A stretch of 64,000 nt of DNA from Bog-756 sp035949055 (GTDB taxonomy: Bacteria; Actinomycetota; Acidimicrobiia; Acidimicrobiales; RAAP-2): contig DASZIO010000012.1 in the NCBI GenBank assembly GCA_035949055.1, positions 1 to 64,000 on the forward strand, read 5' to 3'. Shown one piece after another: positions 1-8,185 of this stretch. Within the stretch, counting starts at the first letter, position 1; every line of letters starts with the position of its first letter. Both the position numbers and the translations under genes were made by a program. The notes below the pieces were generated by a model. The model was given only the letters and a program-made list of their open reading frames with translations, had not been told where the DNA came from and did no database searches.

Positions 1-552
1 CCGCTCCGGTTGCGGCTCGTCGGACTCGACCAGGCTCGTCCGCTGCTTCGGCCGGTAGGCGCGGGCCAGCGCCAAGGGGTGCCGCATGGTGCGGGTGGAC
101 GAGCCGGTGCTGAAGAAGGTGCTGCTGACTTCGAATTGCTCCCGCCCGCTGGGGATCGGACCGGTACCGGCCGGGCCGTGGCCGTTGCCGGCCAGCTCCC
201 GGAAGCCGGTGAACGGATTCGTTTCGACGGCCACCGCGGCCGGTGCGGTCCGCTCGGTCTTCTCGGTCCGCTCGGGCTCCGGTTCCGTCATGGGCCAGGG
301 ATCGACCACCAGGGTGGGGGCGGCGCCTGCGCCCACGGCCGCGGTCACCTTGGGTCGGGCCCGGAACGCGTACATGCTCAGTCCGATCACCGGCAGGAGT
401 AGATCGAGGATGAGGTAGGCGGGCTTGCTCTCCTCGGCCCGCTTCCACGCCCATCCCGGCTGGCGGATGATGTCGACGGCGCCGACCACCATGGAGGCCG
501 CCACGATGACGGCCACCAGCTCGATGGGGAGGGTGCTGATCTGTCCGGTCAT
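1..552 (-). CDS. Small membrane protein, DUF2516-like, 3' end cut by window edge
   Basis: Open from an ATG at 552 to the window edge with no stop, so only the first 184 residues are visible. Two hydrophobic segments (about residues 8-29 and 45-63) flank a short charged loop containing GWAWKRAEE, followed by a long polar, Pro/Ser/Thr-rich cytoplasmic-looking tail. The two-helix layout resembles the actinobacterial DUF2516 family, but the tail is longer than usual and the assignment is tentative. A Shine-Dalgarno sequence (GAGGAGAG) lies about 6 nt before the ATG. Function unknown. Confidence 0.6.
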   Translation of the reverse strand, partial: MTGQISTLPIELVAVIVAASMVVGAVDIIRQPGWAWKRAEESKPAYLILDLLLPVIGLSMYAFRARPKVTAAVGAGAAPTLVVDPWPMTEPEPERTEKTERTAPAAVAVETNPFTGFRELAGNGHGPAGTGPIPSGREQFEVSSTFFSTGSSTRTMRHPLALARAYRPKQRTSLVESDEPQPER

Positions 553-751
553 TGTTCACTCTCCTCTCGTTACGCCGGCCCGGTGGCGTCCGCAGCTCGG
601 AGGGGACCGCCCCGAACACCATGGGTCCTGAAACGGCTTTCGCTGGTCGGCTGCGCCGGTACTGGTGGTGGTGTGCTCCCGATGGACTGGATCAGGGGTG
701 GTATCGGTGCCCGGACTGTGCATCTTTAGCGGTCGGAGAACGCATCACGGG

Positions 752-3700
752 TCAGCGGAAGTCCCTCGAGGGGGGGACCGGGCCCAGCTCGAGGGGGTCG
801 AATCGCTCGGCTACCAGGGTCATCGACCCCTCCGACCGCTCGACCCGGCCGCGTACCAGCAGGGCCGCGCACGATCTGGCCACCGGCTTCCATCGGAGCC
901 AGGCGCCGCGGGAGCAGACGACGTTGACCATGCCGGTCTCGTCCTCGAGGTTCAAGAAGACGGCACCGTGCGCGCTCTCGGGCTGTTGGCGGTGGGTCAC
1001 CACCCCTCCGACGGTGATCCGGTCGCCCGCCGGCCTCGATGCCAGCGCCGCGGCCGGGAGCACTCCTCGCTGGCTCAGCCGGCTGCGGGCCAACTGCATG
1101 GCGGTGGTGTCGGGGGCCATGCCGAGGGCCCACAGATCGTCGGCCACCCTCTCCCACTGGGTGGGGCTGGGGAGCGGAGGCGGATGCGAGCCGGTGACCA
1201 CTCCGGGGAGCCGGTCGGGGGTGGCCTGGGAGGCCGCGCCCGCCTCCCAGACCAACGATCGCCGTCCCGTGTCCACACTCGGTCCGCACCGGGTGTCGCC
1301 GGAGACCAGGCTGTCGAGAGCCCCCGCCGTGGCCAGTGCTTCCAGCTGGGCCCGGGTCACGCCGGCCCGACGGACCAGGTCCTCCAGGTCCGCCCACGGC
1401 CCGCCTTCGGCGATCTGTTTCGCGGTCTCCGCCCCGACGCCCCGCACCGAGGACAGCCCGAGCCGCACGGCCGCCTGCACCGGCGCGCCGTCCGGTTCGT
1501 CGTCCTCCGGAGCCAACGCCTCGAGCCAGGCGTCGGCCTGGCCGGAATTCACATCGGGCCGGCGGACGGCCACCCCGTGACGCTTGGCGTCTGCCACCAG
1601 GCTGTCGGGCGACCAGAACCCCATGGGCTGAGCGTTCAACAGTCCGGCGGTGAAGGCGGCCGGATAGTGCACCTTGCACCAGGCGGTGGAGTAGACCAGA
1701 TGGGCGAAGGCCACCGAATGGCTCTCGGGGAATCCGAAATTGGCGAATGCAGCCAGGGCCGCGTACACCTGTTCGGACACTTCGGCCGAGACCTGCCGGG
1801 CGGCCATGCCGGCGAACAGCCGGTCGCGCAGGCGGGCCATCCGCTGTCCGGAGCGCTTGGCGCTCATCGCCTGGCGCAGCTCGTCGGCCTCGGTCGGGGT
1901 GAACCCGGCCACGTCGATGGCGATCTGCATCAGCTGCTCCTGGAAGAGCGGTACCCCGAGCGTCCGCTCCAAGGCCGGCTGTAGCAGCGGGTGCAGGTAG
2001 GTGACGGGTTCGGTCCCGTTGCGCCGCCGGATATAGGGGTGCACGGCGTGGCCCTGGATGGGCCCGGGGCGGATGAGGGCGACCTCGATGGCCAGGTCGT
2101 AGAAGCACCGGGGCTGGACCCGGGGGAGGGTGTTCATCTGGGCCCGCGACTCCACCTGGAACACCCCGACGGTGTCGGCCCGGCACAGCAGGTCGTAGAC
2201 CTCGGGCTCCTGTTCGAGCCGGGCCAGATCGATCGAGACGTGGTGGAACGTCCTCACCAGATCGACCATGTTGTGCAGTGCGGTCAGCATGCCGAGACCC
2301 AGTAGGTCGAACTTGACCAGCCCGGCCGCCGCGCAGTCGTCCTTGTCCCACTGGAGCACGGTGCGACCGGGCATCCGTCCCCACTCCACCGGGCAGACCT
2401 CGACCACCGGCCGGTCGCAGATGACCATGCCTCCGGAGTGGATGCCAAGGTGTCGTGGGAAGTCGGCCAGCTCGGTGGCCAGGTCGCGCACCAGGGGAGG
2501 GAGGTCCTCCCGCCGGTCGAGGGGCTCACCCCGGTCGACCGACTTCGACCAGGCGTCCACCTCCTCGATCGGATGGCCGAGCGCCTTGCCCATGTCGCGC
2601 AGGGCCGAGCGCGACCGGTACGTGATGACGTTGGCCACCTGGGCCGCGTGCAGCCGGCCGTAGCGCTCGTAGACGTACTGGATGACCTCTTCACGTCGCC
2701 CGGACTCGATGTCGACATCGATGTCCGGCGGGCCGTCCCGGGCGGGGGAGAGGAAGCGTTCGAACAGCAGCCCGAGGGAAACGGCGTCGACGTTGGTGAT
2801 GCCGAGTGCGTAACAGACGGCAGAGGTGGCCGCCGACCCCCGCCCCTGGCAGAGGATGTCGTTGCGCCGGCAGAACGCCACGATGTCCCACACGGTGAGG
2901 AAGTAGCCGGGGAAGCCGAGGGCGCCGATGATGGTCAGCTCGCGCTCCAGCTGGGTCCAGGCCCCCGGGACCCGTTCCGCCCCGCGGGACCCGTACCGGT
3001 CGGTGGCGCCCCGGCGGACCAGCTCGACCAGCCAGGTCTGTTCGGTATGACCGGCAGGGACGGGAAAGTCGGGGAGCCGGGGTGCCACCAGCCGGAGGTC
3101 GAACGAGCACATGGCGGCTACCGCCGCGGCGTTGGCGACCACCCCGGGCCACCGTGCGAACCGGCGGAGCTGCTCGGCCTCACCGCGGAGGCAGGCGGTG
3201 GCCGATGAGGGGAGCCAGCCCTCGAGGTCCCCGAGCGCCCGCCGGGCCCGGACCGCGGCCAACGCGGTGGCCAGGGGGAACCGGGTCGGGGTGGCGTAGT
3301 GCACGTTGTTGGTGGCCACCGGGGTCACCCCCCGCTCGATGGCCACCACGGCCAGCGCGTCGTTGCGGGTGGCGTCGATCGGGTTGCCGTGATCCCAGAG
3401 CTCGACGGCCAGCTGTTCGCGACCAAACCGCTCGATCAGGTGGTCGAGGACCCGGCGGGTGGCGGCGGGGCCGTTGGTGGTGAGGGCGGCGGCGAGGGCG
3501 CCCTTGCGGCACCCGGTGAGGATGTGCCAATGGCCGCCATGACGCTCGGACAGCGCGTCGAGGGTGATGATCGGCTTCCCCTTCTCGCCACCCGCCAGGT
3601 GCGCCTCGGCGATGACCCGGCTGAGACGGGCATAGCCTTCGGGGTCCCGGGCCAGCACGACCAGGTGGGTGCCGTCCGGGTCCGGTACGCCGGTGCGGAC

Positions 3701-3928
3701 ATGGCCGGCACCCGTTCCGGTGACGGTGAGCTCGGCACCGAAGACGGTGGGTAGGCCGAAGGCCCGGGCTGCCTCGGCGAAGCGGACCACACCGTAGAGG
3801 CCGTTGTGGTCGGTCAGGGCGACGCCGGACAAGCCGAGCCGGGTCGCCTCGGCGGCCAGCTCTTCGGGATGGCTGGCACCGTCGAGGAACGAGAAGTTGG
3901 AATGGGCGTGCAGTTCGGCGTAGGCCAT
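752..3928 (-). CDS. dnaE2: Error-prone DNA polymerase III alpha subunit DnaE2/ImuC
   Basis: The translesion polymerase of the SOS mutasome (1058 aa, normal for the family). The N-terminus AYAELHAHSNFSFLDG and TDHNGLYG form the PHP domain (residues about 1-200). The palm carries the PDIDVDIE metal-binding acidic motif, and a C-terminal OB-fold region (ITVGGVVTHRQQ...VFLNLEDETG) follows helix-hairpin-helix sequence. The ATG at 3928 is chosen because it begins MAYAELHAH, where the family homology starts; an in-frame TTG at 3961 would add 11 residues and overlap imuB. It lies 13 nt after imuB and is probably co-transcribed with it from the LexA-controlled promoter near 5830. In mycobacteria dnaE2 is usually unlinked to imuA'-imuB; here all three are contiguous. 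Confidence 0.95.
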   Translation of the reverse strand: MAYAELHAHSNFSFLDGASHPEELAAEATRLGLSGVALTDHNGLYGVVRFAEAARAFGLPTVFGAELTVTGTGAGHVRTGVPDPDGTHLVVLARDPEGYARLSRVIAEAHLAGGEKGKPIITLDALSERHGGHWHILTGCRKGALAAALTTNGPAATRRVLDHLIERFGREQLAVELWDHGNPIDATRNDALAVVAIERGVTPVATNNVHYATPTRFPLATALAAVRARRALGDLEGWLPSSATACLRGEAEQLRRFARWPGVVANAAAVAAMCSFDLRLVAPRLPDFPVPAGHTEQTWLVELVRRGATDRYGSRGAERVPGAWTQLERELTIIGALGFPGYFLTVWDIVAFCRRNDILCQGRGSAATSAVCYALGITNVDAVSLGLLFERFLSPARDGPPDIDVDIESGRREEVIQYVYERYGRLHAAQVANVITYRSRSALRDMGKALGHPIEEVDAWSKSVDRGEPLDRREDLPPLVRDLATELADFPRHLGIHSGGMVICDRPVVEVCPVEWGRMPGRTVLQWDKDDCAAAGLVKFDLLGLGMLTALHNMVDLVRTFHHVSIDLARLEQEPEVYDLLCRADTVGVFQVESRAQMNTLPRVQPRCFYDLAIEVALIRPGPIQGHAVHPYIRRRNGTEPVTYLHPLLQPALERTLGVPLFQEQLMQIAIDVAGFTPTEADELRQAMSAKRSGQRMARLRDRLFAGMAARQVSAEVSEQVYAALAAFANFGFPESHSVAFAHLVYSTAWCKVHYPAAFTAGLLNAQPMGFWSPDSLVADAKRHGVAVRRPDVNSGQADAWLEALAPEDDEPDGAPVQAAVRLGLSSVRGVGAETAKQIAEGGPWADLEDLVRRAGVTRAQLEALATAGALDSLVSGDTRCGPSVDTGRRSLVWEAGAASQATPDRLPGVVTGSHPPPLPSPTQWERVADDLWALGMAPDTTAMQLARSRLSQRGVLPAAALASRPAGDRITVGGVVTHRQQPESAHGAVFLNLEDETGMVNVVCSRGAWLRWKPVARSCAALLVRGRVERSEGSMTLVAERFDPLELGPVPPSRDFR

Positions 3929-3941
3929 GTCGGTGCGGCGG

Positions 3942-5066
3942 TCATTCGTAGGTGGCTTCAATCCACCAACGACCCCCTTCGGCTACGAGCAGATGAGCTC
4001 CGGTGCCGGTCACTGTCTGCAGGCGTGCCCTCCTCCGGCGGGACCTCGACCACCATCGCTCGTCGGACGGCCATGGGCCGGCCCAGGCGGTCACCGCCGA
4101 CCAGGGATGCTCCTCCACCGACAGTCGGCAGGGGAGCGCGGTGAGCAGGCCGCGCCCCGAGACCGAAACCGGGCCGCCACCGGCGTCGACCAGTTCGGCG
4201 GGGAGGGGGACCGGGTGCACGATGGTCGGGGCGGGGGGCGGGATCTGTCCGGGCCAGGGGGCGCCGAGGGTGGCGTCCCTGTGCCCCTCCCGGGCGTTCC
4301 AGGTGACGAACCGGGCCCGCTGGGCCGGCCCGCGTCCCCCCTGGAGTCGCGGGGTCACCACACCGTCCGGCCCGAGGAGGTCCTGTACCGCGGCGAGCGC
4401 TCGTCCCGCTCGGGCATCGGTGTCGCTCACCCCGCCCCAGAACCCCACCTCGCCCACTGCCCCCTGGGCGTGCCGGCTGGTCCGTCCGGCCGCCCGTTGC
4501 TCGTCCACCCGCCGGACCGCGGCCGGCTGGCGTAGATCCTCGAGTTCACCGCTTCGTCCTCCGGCCACTCGGTGGCAGGCGACTCCGTCGGCCCCGAGCC
4601 GGGCGAGCACATGGGACTCGGGGAGGGTGGCGAAATCGCCGAGGCTGCGGAGACCCAACCGGTGCAACAGCTCGGCCAGCTCGGGCCGGTCGAGGATGCT
4701 CACCGGGAACGGCGCCAGGAAGGCGGGGGTGCCCTCCGGCGGGACCACCCGGCCGTGTCGAGCGGCGAGTATCGCCGCGAACAGCCCGTCGGCCACTCCG
4801 ACTTCGGCAGTGGTGATGGCGGAGGCGGCGTCGGCCACCGATCGGGCCAATGGGCCCTCGCCCCCGAAGTACCGGGCCGGGCCACGGGTCGGCAGGGAGC
4901 AGATGCCGGATCGCACAGTCGTGACCCACGGGCAGAACGCCTCCACCGCTCCGATCATCTCGACGAACGAGCGGAGGTTGTCTCCGCTCTCGTCTTCGTC
5001 GAGGAGGTCCGGACAGCGCACGACGAGGAGCCGGTCCATGCCGCTGATGCCCGGGCCACCGGTCAT
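3942..5066 (-). CDS. imuB: ImuB, Y-family polymerase-like mutasome hub, reduced form
   Basis: Catalytically inactive Y-family protein that normally bridges DnaE2, ImuA' and the beta clamp. Recognised by RSGICSLPTRGPARYFGGE, the helix-hairpin-helix-like LRSLGDFATLPESHVLARLG, and the C-terminal block QDLLGPDGVVTPRLQGGRG followed by RWWSR...LLVAEGGRWWIE. At 374 aa it is well below the usual ~500-550 aa. It starts near the RCPDLL strand, so the first ~60 residues of the palm are missing, and only about 40 residues separate the LARLG helix from EVGFWGG, where other ImuBs have the little-finger region. EVGFWGG sits where the clamp-binding motif (QLxLWG-like) is expected, but has E instead of Q. The start overlaps the imuA' stop by ATGA. 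Confidence 0.85.
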   Translation of the reverse strand: MTGGPGISGMDRLLVVRCPDLLDEDESGDNLRSFVEMIGAVEAFCPWVTTVRSGICSLPTRGPARYFGGEGPLARSVADAASAITTAEVGVADGLFAAILAARHGRVVPPEGTPAFLAPFPVSILDRPELAELLHRLGLRSLGDFATLPESHVLARLGADGVACHRVAGGRSGELEDLRQPAAVRRVDEQRAAGRTSRHAQGAVGEVGFWGGVSDTDARAGRALAAVQDLLGPDGVVTPRLQGGRGPAQRARFVTWNAREGHRDATLGAPWPGQIPPPAPTIVHPVPLPAELVDAGGGPVSVSGRGLLTALPCRLSVEEHPWSAVTAWAGPWPSDERWWSRSRRRRARLQTVTGTGAHLLVAEGGRWWIEATYE

Positions 5067-5827
5067 GCGGTGATCCCCACTGTCTCATCGACCGACGGCG
5101 TGTCATCGACCCTTGTCTCGGCGACGTCCAACACTGCCCCGGTGGTCCATGGCATCCACAGCCGGCGGTGACGGGACCGCGCCGCCGCCCGCCGCCCCGT
5201 GGCCGAGACCGATACCAGCCGCCGCTGCAGATATCCCTCACCGGTGCCGGCGCCGTCCCACTGCATGCTGTCGATGCTCAGGTGAATGTCGGGAGGCTCC
5301 GGCCATCCCGACCGTCCCCCCGCCACCACCAGCACGGACCGGCGTTCCCTGACCCTCGCCACCACCTTGGCCGCCATGGTGGGGCGGGGAGGGAACGGGG
5401 GATGGAGCACCACCAGGTCGACACCCCCGACCAGTACGGCGACGACCTCGGGCCAGGCCGCGCCGGGTCGGGGGATCACCGCCAAGCGGGTCAGATCGAC
5501 GCCGATGTCATGGGCAGCCACGGCACCGAGACCCGCCATACCGACCAGCGCGCACCACGAGCCGGTACCCGACACCGCGGCCATCAGGGCCAGGGCCAGG
5601 GACACGCTGCCGCCGGCGGTCCCGTCCAAACCACTGATCACGATGCTGCTTCCCCGGCGCAGGCTCCCGTCGGGGAACAGCTCGACGAGGGATGGGAGCA
5701 CCGGTAGGAGGCGGGACTGACTGGAGGAGACAGGTCGGGTGCGCTCGGCCAGCAGGGCCAGGGGCTCTCCGGCCCATCTCCGGGCCGGGCCGGCTCCCGG
5801 CCGCTGGTCGGTCGGTGATACGAACAT
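5063..5827 (-). CDS. imuA': ImuA' mutasome accessory protein (RecA/SulA-like fold)
   Basis: 254 aa; first gene of the imuA'-imuB-dnaE2 cassette. The protein resembles the RecA-like ImuA' of actinobacteria: a hydrophobic strand region (RRGSSIVISGLDGTAGGS) where a P-loop would lie but without the Lys-Ser/Thr, followed by VDLVVLHPPFPP and a C-terminal half rich in Arg. It is thought to assist ImuB and DnaE2 in lesion bypass. The ATG at 5825-5827 lies inside a perfect LexA palindrome, and a -10 element (TAACCT) sits 8 nt upstream, so the transcript is probably leaderless and repressed directly by LexA. Identification rests on context plus weak family resemblance. Confidence 0.8.
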   Translation of the reverse strand: MFVSPTDQRPGAGPARRWAGEPLALLAERTRPVSSSQSRLLPVLPSLVELFPDGSLRRGSSIVISGLDGTAGGSVSLALALMAAVSGTGSWCALVGMAGLGAVAAHDIGVDLTRLAVIPRPGAAWPEVVAVLVGGVDLVVLHPPFPPRPTMAAKVVARVRERRSVLVVAGGRSGWPEPPDIHLSIDSMQWDGAGTGEGYLQRRLVSVSATGRRAAARSRHRRLWMPWTTGAVLDVAETRVDDTPSVDETVGITA

Positions 5828-5836
5828 ATGTTCGTA
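5819..5836 (-). promoter_or_regulatory. LexA/SOS box over the imuA' start codon
   Basis: An 18-bp perfect palindrome TACGAACATATGTTCGTA, matching the actinobacterial LexA consensus CGAAC-N4-GTTCG. The imuA' ATG (5827-5825) is in its left half, so bound LexA would cover the transcription start. Confidence 0.9.
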
Positions 5837-5841
5837 GGTTA
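5836..5841 (-). promoter_or_regulatory. -10 element of imuA' operon (leaderless)
   Basis: TAACCT on the reverse strand, 8 nt before the imuA' ATG, directly abutting the LexA palindrome. No good -35 hexamer is visible. Spacing predicts transcription starting at or within 2 nt of the ATG. Confidence 0.6.
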
Positions 5842-5907
5842 CCGTGCCGGGTCCGGGTTTGCCCAGGGCCGCCGGAGCCCCTCACCCGGCCGGGCTTCTC
5901 TGCTCGC

Positions 5908-6136
5908 TACCATGGGATCACCAGAGAGAGGAGGTGGTCCAACTGAGCAGTCAACCTTTTGGGACCCTGGAGGTGGCTGGCCGCTGAGGCGGCTCGCTGT
6001 ACCACCTGGCGAATCCCAGCCAGACACCCATCGGGCGACCCAGCCGGACCCAGGTCCCATCCGGCGCAGCACGGAGACCCGGTGCCTAAATCAGCAATTC
6101 GTACCTGCAGGGCGTCTCTTCGGAGGCGCCCTGCAG
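5908..6136 (+). ncRNA. Unexplained intergenic region; candidate small RNA or leader
   Basis: No convincing gene lies between imuA' and the antiporter. On the plus strand a -10-like TACCAT (5908-5913) precedes a possible transcript that would end at the strong hairpin 6105-6136, about 217 nt. An 8-bp stem 5915-5922/5933-5940 (GGATCACC with GGTGGTCC, one G-U pair) has the loop AGAGAGAGGA, which together with the stem holds a near-perfect Shine-Dalgarno GAGGAGG. A second stem, GCCGGA/TCCGGC, lies at 6043-6048/6060-6065. No start codon with a sensible downstream frame follows the Shine-Dalgarno. It matches no riboswitch class I can identify. It could be a small RNA, a regulatory leader, or simply intergenic DNA. 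Confidence 0.3.
6105..6136. terminator. Strong TTCG hairpin, probable bidirectional terminator
   Basis: A 14-bp stem (CTGCAGGGCGTCTC with GAGGCGCCCTGCAG, one G-T wobble) closed by a TTCG tetraloop. It begins 5 bp beyond the antiporter stop codon, so it fits as the terminator of that gene, and would also stop plus-strand transcripts from 5.9 kb. It lacks a T-tract on either strand, as is common in high-GC actinobacteria. Confidence 0.7.
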
Positions 6137-6141
6137 CGCGT

Positions 6142-7749
6142 TCAGGGCCGCATGGTGGTCTCGTCGATGTCGAGCGCGGCCCGTACCCCGTCCGCCACCC
6201 GGACCGTGACCTTCCGTCGGGCCAGCCACTGATCGAGCTCGTCCCGCTCCACCGCGATGAGCAACCGTCGGAGCTCGAGCTCGGCCTGCAACCTTTCGTT
6301 GCTACCGACCGTCGGGCCCGGTTGCCCACCCGAGCCGTCCCTGTCCGGGTGCCCCGAGGACATCGCCTCGAGCCGCCGGTCGATCCGGGCCAGCTGCGAC
6401 TCGTAGCCGCTACGGATGCGCTTGGTCACGTCCTCGGGGACCCCGGCGCCGACGCTCAGGTCGTCGATGCGGGACAACGCGAGCACCGTCAGTCGCCGCC
6501 GCGCCTCGGCCACCAGCACCATGTCCTGCTCGTCGCGCGTCACCAGTCCCAACCGTCGGATGAGCGGGGGCAGGGTCAGGCCCTGGCCGACCAATGTGAC
6601 GACGATGACCGCGAAGGTGACAAACACCAGCAGGTCCCGTTCCGGGAAGCTCTGCGGCAGCGCGAGTGACGCGGCCAGGCTCACCGCGCCGCGCATACCG
6701 GCCCACCCGACGATCGCTGTCTCCCGCCACGAACGCCCCGACTGCAGGCTCGCACCGAAGAGCCGCTCCCCCCCGGGCAGCGCGGTGGCGGCGAACATCC
6801 AAGCCATCCGCACCACGATGACCGCGCCCACCACCGCGATGGCCTCGAGGGCGAGCGAACCCGACTCTCGATTGACCAGGTTGTCGAGGATCGGCCGGAG
6901 CTCCAGGCCGACCAGCAGGAAGGACATCCCGGTCAGGAGGAAGACGATGAGGTCCCAGATCTCGCGCTGCTGCAGCCGGGCGGCGGCGGTGAGCGTCCGC
7001 GAGCCGTAGTGGCCGAAGTAGAGACCGGTGGCCACCACGGCCAGCACCCCGGATGCCCCCACCTTGTCGGCAGGCAGGTAGGCGGCGAAGGGCAGGATCA
7101 ACAACATGGTGTTCTCGATCACCGGTGTCTCGGTGAGCCGTAGCATCCGGACTCCGAACCATCCGACGAAGAGGCCGATGGCCACCCCGACCACCACGGC
7201 GAACAGAAACCTCCCGAAAACATCGGCAAGCGTGAACCCTGCGCCGACCGCGGTCACCGCCACCGCGTAGGCGGTCAGCGCGGTGGCGTCGTTCATCAGG
7301 CCCTCGCCCCCGAGAATGGTCACCAGACGGCGCGGCAGCCCCAGCTTGCCGGCGATCTGGGTGGCGGCCACCGAGTCGGGCGGGGAGACGATGGCCCCGA
7401 GGGCGAAGGCCACCGCCCAGCTCATGCCGCTCACCACCGAGTGGATCACCACGGCGACCGCCACCATGGTGGCCACGACCAGGCCGACGGCTAGCAACAG
7501 GATGGGTCGCAGGTGGGAGCGGAGCTCGCGGGCGGAGGTGTCCAGCGAGGCGTCGTAGATGAGCGGGGGCAGGAAGACCAGCAGCACCAGGTCGGGCTGG
7601 AGCTCCACCCGGTGCTCGGTGGGGATCAGGGCCACGCCGATGCCGGCCAGGACCAACAGGATGGGGTAGGGGAGCCGCAGCCGGTCGGCGATGGTGGCGA
7701 TGACCACGATACCGATGAGGAGGCCGATCCCGTCGGCGATGCTGATCAT
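6142..7749 (-). CDS. Monovalent cation/proton antiporter, CPA1 family
   Basis: 535 aa integral membrane protein with about 12 hydrophobic segments over residues 1-400 and a charged C-terminal cytoplasmic tail. The CPA1 signature residues are seen in GAIVSPPDSVAATQ (helix with the ion-binding Asp) and in GGEGLMNDATALT, where the ND pair is the conserved ion-binding motif. It exchanges Na+ or K+ for H+ to regulate pH and salt. The tail (after about residue 415) is helical and Arg-rich, as in the YjcE/NhaP-type members. Monocistronic, ending just before the hairpin at 6105-6136. No clear Shine-Dalgarno precedes the ATG. Confidence 0.9.
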   Translation of the reverse strand: MISIADGIGLLIGIVVIATIADRLRLPYPILLVLAGIGVALIPTEHRVELQPDLVLLVFLPPLIYDASLDTSARELRSHLRPILLLAVGLVVATMVAVAVVIHSVVSGMSWAVAFALGAIVSPPDSVAATQIAGKLGLPRRLVTILGGEGLMNDATALTAYAVAVTAVGAGFTLADVFGRFLFAVVVGVAIGLFVGWFGVRMLRLTETPVIENTMLLILPFAAYLPADKVGASGVLAVVATGLYFGHYGSRTLTAAARLQQREIWDLIVFLLTGMSFLLVGLELRPILDNLVNRESGSLALEAIAVVGAVIVVRMAWMFAATALPGGERLFGASLQSGRSWRETAIVGWAGMRGAVSLAASLALPQSFPERDLLVFVTFAVIVVTLVGQGLTLPPLIRRLGLVTRDEQDMVLVAEARRRLTVLALSRIDDLSVGAGVPEDVTKRIRSGYESQLARIDRRLEAMSSGHPDRDGSGGQPGPTVGSNERLQAELELRRLLIAVERDELDQWLARRKVTVRVADGVRAALDIDETTMRP

Positions 7750-7782
7750 GGAGGGCAGTTCGAGCCGGCGCCGGGCGCGTGG

Positions 7783-8154
7783 TCAGGCGGGCACGTGCGA
7801 GACAGCCTCCACATTGTTGCCGTCGGGGTCGCGGACGAAGGCGCCGAAGTAGTTGGCGTGGTATTCGGGCCAGACTTTCGGCTGGTGCAACACCTCGGCA
7901 TCGGCGGCGACAGCCGCGTCGAAGAAATCGATGACCGCCCGGCGGTCGGGCGCCATAAATGCGATGTGCGACTCGCGGAACCCCTCCCCGGTGGCCCGCG
8001 GGGCGATCCAAAACGTGGGTTGCGGCGGGACGCCGTACCCGATGACATCACCGAGGTCCATCACCCTCGTACCGCCCAGGGGAGCGAGGACCGCGTCGTA
8101 GAAGGAGGAGCTGGCTGCGGTGTCGGCGCACTGGATGGAGATGTGGTCGATCAT
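7783..8154 (-). CDS. VOC-family (glyoxalase/bleomycin-resistance fold) protein
   Basis: 123 aa, a single vicinal-oxygen-chelate domain. Starts MIDHISIQCADTAASSSFYD, with the metal-ligand His at residue 4, a mid-domain ESHIAF histidine and the C-terminal FVRDPDGNNVEAV motif containing the conserved Glu. Members are metal-dependent isomerases, dioxygenases or binding proteins; substrate cannot be told. The ATG at 8154 is chosen because homology starts there; a reading frame continues upstream but is only the shadow of the DJ-1-like gene. A -10-like CAAGAT lies 6 nt before the ATG. Confidence 0.85.
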   Translation of the reverse strand: MIDHISIQCADTAASSSFYDAVLAPLGGTRVMDLGDVIGYGVPPQPTFWIAPRATGEGFRESHIAFMAPDRRAVIDFFDAAVAADAEVLHQPKVWPEYHANYFGAFVRDPDGNNVEAVSHVPA

Positions 8155-8185
8155 CGGCCCATCTTGGCACCCGGTCCATGTCCCC

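Noticed and set aside
665..2384. Long frames (up to 552 aa) overlapping dnaE2 on both strands
   Set aside because: They are shadows of the GC-rich dnaE2 gene; their translations are Arg/Gly/Pro-rich with no domain.
3942..5066. Frameshift splitting a full-length ImuB
   Set aside because: No other frame in the area encodes the missing little-finger or palm segments; the sequence is continuous and simply shorter.
5828..6232. 134-aa plus-strand reading frame after the LexA box
   Set aside because: Runs through hairpins and into the antiporter gene; composition is not protein-like and it lacks a ribosome site at the proper distance.
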